In this document: positions 6,101-9,231 of the stretch, piece after piece
Position numbering within the stretch: position 1 is the first letter of the stretch
How the letters are laid out: each line of letters begins with the position of its first letter
NCBI GenBank assembly: GCA_031264885.1
Contig: JAISDM010000299.1
Coordinates: 1-9,231, forward strand
Reading direction: 5' to 3'
Length of the DNA: 9,231 nt
Source: Peptococcaceae bacterium
Lineage (GTDB): Bacteria > Bacillota > Peptococcia > DRI-13 > UBA5745
The notes under the pieces: generated by a model
The model's input: only the letters and a program-made list of their open reading frames with translations
Told to the model about the DNA's origin: nothing
The model's database searches: none
Position numbers and translations under genes: made by a program

Positions 6101-8797
6101 ACGGAAGGCATGAAACTCGAGGTGTCCGGGGAGATGTCCGGAGTAGAGCTCACCGGGTCGCTGGGACTGACCAGCGCCGACGAGTTCATCCTCACCCAGA
6201 GCGAGAAAGGGCGTTACGGGGTTGTGGTGTCCGGCGCTTTGGGCGCGAAGCTGACAGCGGGCGCCAGCTATGCCGACACGGTGTCGGTAGAGGCTGCGCT
6301 GGCCGTGACGGGTACCCGGGGCGTGCAGTTCAACTTTGAGAATCAGGAACAATGCCGCCAATTCATGGGCGGGCTGCTGGCGGTGAACGACCTGACTCCG
6401 GAGCAGATGATGGGGCGGGTTCAAAGCATATCCACCGTCAACGCCATCAGCGCGGAGGCCAGTATCTCCGCCGAAGTCAAACCGCTTGAATTCGCTGAAT
6501 CCGTCGTCGAGAAGGCGACCAGCGCCCGGGACGCGGCGGGAAAATTGTTTGTTCCCGAAGGCGACAAAGCCGCCGAAGACGGAAAAAAGATCATTGACGC
6601 GCAGCTGACGGCATCCGCATCCATCGGCGGCGAGCATACAACGGAAAGAATCTCCCCCACGCGAAAGAAGATTACCACGAAACTGACAATGCAAGCCGGC
6701 GTCGAAGGGGAGTTTTCGGCGGCTGTGACGGAGAAATTGTCGAAAGAAGCGAAGTTTGAGGCGCACGCGATCAGGCAAACCTCTCTGGAGCGCGAATACG
6801 ACGGCGAGGTTTTGACGGGCGCGAAGAGCGTGAGAACCTTCAAAATCGAAGCGCTGAAACTGACGGGTACCGATGATCAGGAGGATTATCGAAAAAGGTA
6901 TGAGCGTGTGGAGAATGCCAGGACGCTGATGAAGGAGCAGGGCGTCGTCAACGATGAGCTGCTTAAAAAGATTGCTGATATGGAAGATTCCGATGAGCTT
7001 GAATTTGACATAACTTCAGAAATGGTGCAGTCGTCGCTGGATAAATATGAAGCGGAAACGAACCCGATCCGCAGGATGATGATGCTGAACGACCGCGAGA
7101 ATTTCCGGGCAAGCGCGATCGAGATGCGCCAAAACGTGAACGCTGTCGCTCAGTCCCTGTCAAAAGAGGCTGAACACGACCCTGACGAGGAAAAAGAAGA
7201 AGAGAAAAATGAAGACGAACCTGGTCTCGTCGAACAGGGTATAGATGCCCTAAAAGAGACCGCCGGCGGAAAAGCCGTCGGGGGCGTCATACAGGATCTC
7301 AGTGACGAACTAAGTCGTACCGACGCCGTAAAGTTTGCCCAGCATGCCGGAAATGCTGTTGGGAACGCTGTAAACGAAGCCGAAACATTCGTCAATGGAA
7401 CCAAAGAGACCGTCGAAGGGTTCGCCAATGGAACCATAGACAAAGGCCAAGAGGCCGCTGTGGAAGCCGGCAGGCGCATGGGGCTTGGCGGCGGAGGGGG
7501 CTCAGGCATTATTACCCAGACGGCGGAGCGGGTGACGGGCGTCGTCCAGGCCGGAGAGGATATGATGAAGAAAGCGTTAGACAAAGTACCCGTGAAGGTA
7601 AAATTTTCCGTGAGCGGCGAGAACAGCGCAGCGGCGACTCAAACCGTCACTTACCGGGCCAGGGACGTCATTGTGGGCACGTTCGCGATGGAAACGCCCA
7701 ACGCGCGTACGACCAGGCTGGAGCAGGAAAGGCTGGAGAAGGAGGCAAAAGCAAAAGCGGAGGCGGAAGCGGAAGCGGAAAGGCTGAAGGCAGAGGCGGA
7801 AAAAGCGGAAGCGGAAGCTAAGCCGGAAACCTTGGAGGACGCGGCTGCCGCAGCCGCGGCGGAAAAAGCCGCCGCCGACGAGGCCGCCCGGGAAGAAGCC
7901 GCCAACGCGCCCCCCTACGTCTCGAACGTGGATACCCAAATCCTGAACGACTTTCTGCGGGACTGCGATTTTACGAAGCAGGGACTCATTAATCATTTTG
8001 GCGGCGTACATGAAATCGCGTCCAAATTCATCGAGGCCACCGAGGCGCAGCAAGCGAAGATGAGCGACGAGCAGCGAGAGGAGTACAAGAAGTTCAAGAC
8101 CGTGGCGGACGCGCTGAAACCGCTCGATGAAATGTTCTCTCCCGATAAAGATCAGAGTGAATACGACGCGCTGCCAGACGATAAGGCCAGGGCGGATATG
8201 TTCGCCGACAAATTAGACGAGGCGGTTGCTCACGCCCAGAAAGGCACGCCGCTGCGGTATAGGAAGTACCCGGAGATCAATAACGAGGATATTGACCAAT
8301 GGATTAATAAAGGCCGCCTGACCGAGCAAAACATCAACCCTGACGAAGCCCAAAAGCGGCTTATCGGCAATTTCGGCGCGGTGGACGGTATCGTGCGCGG
8401 GTTCCAGGAGGCCGTGGCGTCCCAAATCAAAGCAATGTCTCCCGCCGAAAAAGAAGCATATCAAAAAAGGAAAGCCTTGGTAGACGCGCTGAAACCGCTC
8501 CACGCGGTTTTCACGGATGAAGCCGGCCGCTCGGAATACGACGGTATGGATCCGGAAGCGCAGAAGAACCGGTTCAAGGAGAAACTGGACGCGGCGGCGC
8601 TGCAGGCGATGGAAGGCGCAAGGAACTTCAATAAGCCGGGCACACGCACGTCCTTCAGGGATTTACAAGACGAACACGGCGCGAAGCCAAAGGCGCGGCC
8701 GGAGCGGTCAACGCGGACAACGGCGCCGTTAAACGAACGCTTAGACGCGACGCCAAAGGAACAGCAGCGCCGCGTTGGCGTTGGCGCGCGGCGGTGA
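3158..8797 (+). CDS. Giant multi-region protein of unknown function (1,879 aa)
   Basis: I do not recognise this protein. Its reading frame is uninterrupted for 5.6 kb with codon use like its neighbours, so it is certainly coding. No signal peptide or membrane helix is visible. I count only two Trp and eight Cys. Regions in order (approximate residues): 1-960, mostly charged helical sequence without a known motif. 975-1235, beta-rich, with runs of alternating polar and hydrophobic residues (for example GVELTGSLGL, YGVVVSGALGAKLTAG). 1335-1355, an acidic spacer (DPDEEKEEEKNEDEP). 1355-1440, an Ala/Gly/Glu amphipathic segment. 1442-1451, a Gly-rich hinge (GLGGGGGSG). 1517-1586, an Ala/Glu/Lys coiled coil. 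1591-1828, two tandem copies of a helical domain, each with a DALKPL motif. 1829-1879, a basic, probably disordered tail. It is transcribed alone, divergently from the ABC operon. Possible roles include a secreted effector-like protein or a cytosolic scaffold; neither is demonstrated. Confidence 0.95.
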   Translation: MDRLYLDQYLTAQQKYDDFLQKFGTGTSEGAPRPGNVSKENVSEADREAFDEIAERRNKTREALQEKFAGTLQDNISDATSPDRAVSNMTAARLYEILTERQTLEDPLTIMADQESRQKIARQFRAFTPVEFQREPLAQDALEQCEKDTLTEINKHEKPKRMIKALTLMVPTKEQAAQMAKDLEARSKAAREALTEDLGNCRFASFDNGSLTVDKAKNMRGELAGLRERAATALLPEDQAQFEKTVREKTEPYVNSFLDTLIPKPAEGEPGFSDAEAQNLRNLAAATDFNSRVFGAIAKLPPQQRKEFAAGLSAGPGELDGMMKQIDGAFSAPSMSDDALDLKLMLHEGRLSGSPRALSDEEHVKIAANHGLGRAMGKLREAARKTAEKEGSDDHAKARLARLEAMSDEQFLDTMIVQESRNPDSAAMQTLIQAYALHRSAQTGQEADAAGLRQLEVFKNNGVKIETIQAAIHFGSVDRVNTATSRIETQRAVYDRSTVKNRFLNFVGRVVDRDISPDKMGWRAIDAIAAPPGHTDAEIILSHHARGALKLRTGGSVKFGEDAGPIRIMMERANSGGIINLYSGQRYAEDMRTAINTAIFKFDDTPMGKARQAVLAERQQELGVKGATLGLRFLGVEDIFQRMADCDNAAEMSVLVKELQDVRGELADAGNTYDPVGIAHKAVKAEKKGKTKAETKTIDENEDKRKLTRKAIRGEIEGCVNDKAIKRGAKETDEDYVKRMQGNARTGLVVYERHQLHNRACAALTLKEEGRESFGQKLNHVVPESMAAMRARMTERYGGMLHEGKVSSNKIPPQVREGLIDAAEVNILRMFQEQVPPVDFKTYLERLDDADSPERQECVRVLGAAVANAKITVDGKQIQPAQGAPNEDAAVTKQRGEAFAGVLIGAFKERVEALEKDGKKIGADGYLAERSQGMARLDLAGIAQREVSSEAATATDRVIKNDSVDRLFGNVPRGRSVRVNRTEGMKLEVSGEMSGVELTGSLGLTSADEFILTQSEKGRYGVVVSGALGAKLTAGASYADTVSVEAALAVTGTRGVQFNFENQEQCRQFMGGLLAVNDLTPEQMMGRVQSISTVNAISAEASISAEVKPLEFAESVVEKATSARDAAGKLFVPEGDKAAEDGKKIIDAQLTASASIGGEHTTERISPTRKKITTKLTMQAGVEGEFSAAVTEKLSKEAKFEAHAIRQTSLEREYDGEVLTGAKSVRTFKIEALKLTGTDDQEDYRKRYERVENARTLMKEQGVVNDELLKKIADMEDSDELEFDITSEMVQSSLDKYEAETNPIRRMMMLNDRENFRASAIEMRQNVNAVAQSLSKEAEHDPDEEKEEEKNEDEPGLVEQGIDALKETAGGKAVGGVIQDLSDELSRTDAVKFAQHAGNAVGNAVNEAETFVNGTKETVEGFANGTIDKGQEAAVEAGRRMGLGGGGGSGIITQTAERVTGVVQAGEDMMKKALDKVPVKVKFSVSGENSAAATQTVTYRARDVIVGTFAMETPNARTTRLEQERLEKEAKAKAEAEAEAERLKAEAEKAEAEAKPETLEDAAAAAAAEKAAADEAAREEAANAPPYVSNVDTQILNDFLRDCDFTKQGLINHFGGVHEIASKFIEATEAQQAKMSDEQREEYKKFKTVADALKPLDEMFSPDKDQSEYDALPDDKARADMFADKLDEAVAHAQKGTPLRYRKYPEINNEDIDQWINKGRLTEQNINPDEAQKRLIGNFGAVDGIVRGFQEAVASQIKAMSPAEKEAYQKRKALVDALKPLHAVFTDEAGRSEYDGMDPEAQKNRFKEKLDAAALQAMEGARNFNKPGTRTSFRDLQDEHGAKPKARPERSTRTTAPLNERLDATPKEQQRRVGVGARR
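7751..7819 (+). repeat. GCGGAA hexamer-rich low-complexity tract within the giant gene
   Basis: The tract is built from imperfect GCGGAA/GCGGAG hexamers that encode alternating Ala-Glu and Ala-Lys (about residues 1532-1554). It forms the core of the predicted coiled coil or single alpha-helix linking the Gly-rich hinge to the C-terminal duplicated domains. Such tracts tend to change length by slippage, so copy number may vary between strains. Confidence 0.7.
7930..8640 (+). repeat. Tandem duplicated ~110-residue domain at the C-terminus of the giant protein
   Basis: Copy 1 spans about residues 1591-1708 and copy 2 about 1709-1828. They align through LINHFGGVHEIASKF/LIGNFGAVDGIVRGF, then MSDEQREEYKKFK/MSPAEKEAYQKRK, then ADALKPL/VDALKPL, then SEYDALP/SEYDGMD, then a final helix with DKLDEA/EKLDAA. 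The copies are clearly homologous but well diverged, so the duplication is old and both copies are kept. All parts look helical. I do not recognise the domain. Confidence 0.85.
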
Positions 8798-8846
8798 CAG
8801 ACTGTCCGGAGAGCGGCGGAAGGGTGCGCAAATAATACACGGGACG

Positions 8847-8885
8847 GGAACCTGGATTCCGGGCTTGACCCGGAATCCAGGTTCC
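8847..8885. repeat. Perfect 17-bp inverted repeat after the giant gene
   Basis: Two perfect 17-nt arms (8847-8863 and 8869-8885; GGAACCTGGATTCCGGG and its complement) enclose the loop CTTGA. It begins 49 nt after the stop codon. It belongs to the widespread ATTCCGGG...CCCGGAAT type of dispersed bacterial repeat. It would make a very stable RNA stem and could protect or end the transcript. No T-tract follows, so it is listed as a repeat and not as a terminator. Confidence 0.8.
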
Positions 8886-8903
8886 TTGGTTTATCGCTTT
8901 TGG

Positions 8904-8924
8904 ATTCCGGGACAAGCCCGGAAT
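8904..8924. repeat. Second ATTCCGGG-type hairpin
   Basis: ATTCCGGG-ACAAG-CCCGGAAT has 8-bp arms and a 5-nt loop, and is followed by GACAAG. It is the same repeat type as the preceding hairpin, 18 nt away, and its tail matches the CCGGAATGACAA motif seen at 135-149. Confidence 0.75.
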
Positions 8925-8953
8925 GACAAGATATGATAGTTTCCGGACGGTTC

Positions 8954-9020
8954 CGGGCGGCAGAATCGCCCCTACAGGTACGGCATACACGGTACCGTAG
9001 GGGCGGCATTCTGCCGCCCG
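8954..9020. repeat. 67-bp palindromic dispersed repeat, copy 4 (complete)
   Basis: This is a long inverted repeat with left arm 8954-8981 and right arm 8992-9020, joined by a 10-nt loop (GGCATACACG). The arms pair throughout except for one unpaired A (8976) and a 2-nt deletion in the left arm (CGCCCC where GCCGCCCC is expected). The right arm contains its own hairpin, GGGCGGCA/TGCCGCCC. The family, length and ends match those of 71-137. Confidence 0.8.
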
Positions 9021-9044
9021 AAAACCCGGAATCCATTCCTTTTG

Positions 9045-9104
9045 ACACAGGGGGACGTTTCCTTTGTCTCTCCTAAGAGGGTACAAAGGAAACGCCCCCT
9101 GTGT
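9045..9104. repeat. Long hairpin repeat of the ACACAGGGGGACG type
   Basis: The left arm (9045-9067, ACACAGGGGGACGTTTCC and on) pairs with 9083-9104 over 22 bp with one bulged A (9055). The apex has an extra CTCT/AGAG stem. Repeats with ACACAGGGGGACG ends are familiar as dispersed elements in Clostridia and other anaerobes, some of them possibly moved by REP-type Y1 transposases. That link is recalled, not tested here. It lies between two convergent genes, but neither side has a T-run. Confidence 0.8.
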
Positions 9105-9153
9105 TATCCAGCCGCGTCGTTCGAGGCCCCACGAACCGCGGGCGCGCCGCGTA

Positions 9154-9231
9154 TTACACAATCGCCGCGCGCATAATCGCCTCGTCGGTGATCTCCTCAC
9201 CGACAAACTCGCCGGTGATACGCCCGTCGCT
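9154..9231 (-). CDS. C-terminal end of a probable sugar ABC transporter ATPase (partial)
   Basis: The minus strand reads 25 codons from the window edge and ends in TAA. The residues include DGRITGEFVGEEITDEAIM followed by RAAIV. This matches the tail of RbsA/MglA/XylG-type sugar import ATPases, which commonly end in a GRITGEF-like strand followed by a T-EE-IM-A helix. The rest of the gene, including all catalytic motifs, is outside the window. It converges on the giant gene. The family call rests on this short tail only. Confidence 0.6.
   Translation of the reverse strand, partial: SDGRITGEFVGEEITDEAIMRAAIV

Noticed and set aside
3158..8797. Giant protein as a member of the AvrE/DspE effector family
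   Set aside because: The size and a central beta-rich part are similar, but the N-terminal half is helical with no beta-propeller pattern, and I see no shared motif.
9045..9104. Classical rho-independent terminator between the convergent genes
   Set aside because: The stem is strong, but no T-tract follows it on either strand.
8461..9206. Minus-strand frames of 195 and 183 codons at the right side
   Set aside because: They run antisense through the end of the giant gene and across the palindromes; the residues are typical translated repeats (SGLVPES, GGRMPPL).

Overview
The window looks like a piece of a fairly GC-rich bacterial chromosome. Its genes have strong GGAGG-type Shine-Dalgarno sites, and its intergenic DNA is loaded with small dispersed palindromes. 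The transporter gene layouts (binding-protein/permease fusion, polar amino acid ATPase with an extra C-terminal domain) and the repeat types recall anaerobic gut or sediment lineages such as Clostridia or Synergistota. This assignment is weak: there is no rRNA or marker gene, and diderm versus monoderm cannot be decided.

Layout. (1) Positions 1-289 hold no convincing gene. They contain one complete and two partial copies of a ~67-bp palindromic repeat. (2) Positions 290-2952, minus strand, are a two-gene amino acid ABC importer operon with a 4-bp ATGA overlap. The first gene is a signal peptide/binding-protein/permease fusion. The second is a GlnQ-type ATPase with a C-terminal domain resembling a degenerate RsbW-type (GHKL) ATP-binding fold. 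(3) Positions 2953-3157 are a divergent intergenic region with a plausible sigma-70-type promoter on each strand. (4) Positions 3158-8797, plus strand, encode one 1,879-residue protein that I do not recognise. It has a long helical N-terminal half, a central beta-rich module of amphipathic strands, an acidic spacer, a Gly-rich hinge, a charged Ala/Glu/Lys coiled coil, and two tandem copies of a ~110-residue helical domain. It has no signal peptide or membrane helix. (5) Positions 8798-9153 are a convergent intergenic stretch with four palindromic elements. One is the same 67-bp family as at the left edge; another is a long 22-bp-stem hairpin. (6) Positions 9154-9231, minus strand, are the last 25 codons of what looks like an RbsA-type sugar ABC transporter ATPase.

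The operon proteins should work together as one importer: each fused polypeptide supplies receptor and channel, and the second gene supplies the motor. Nothing links the giant protein functionally to the importer beyond the shared divergent promoter region. The giant protein is the most interesting item in the window. It could be a large cytosolic, structural or secreted effector-like protein, but the sequence alone does not say which.
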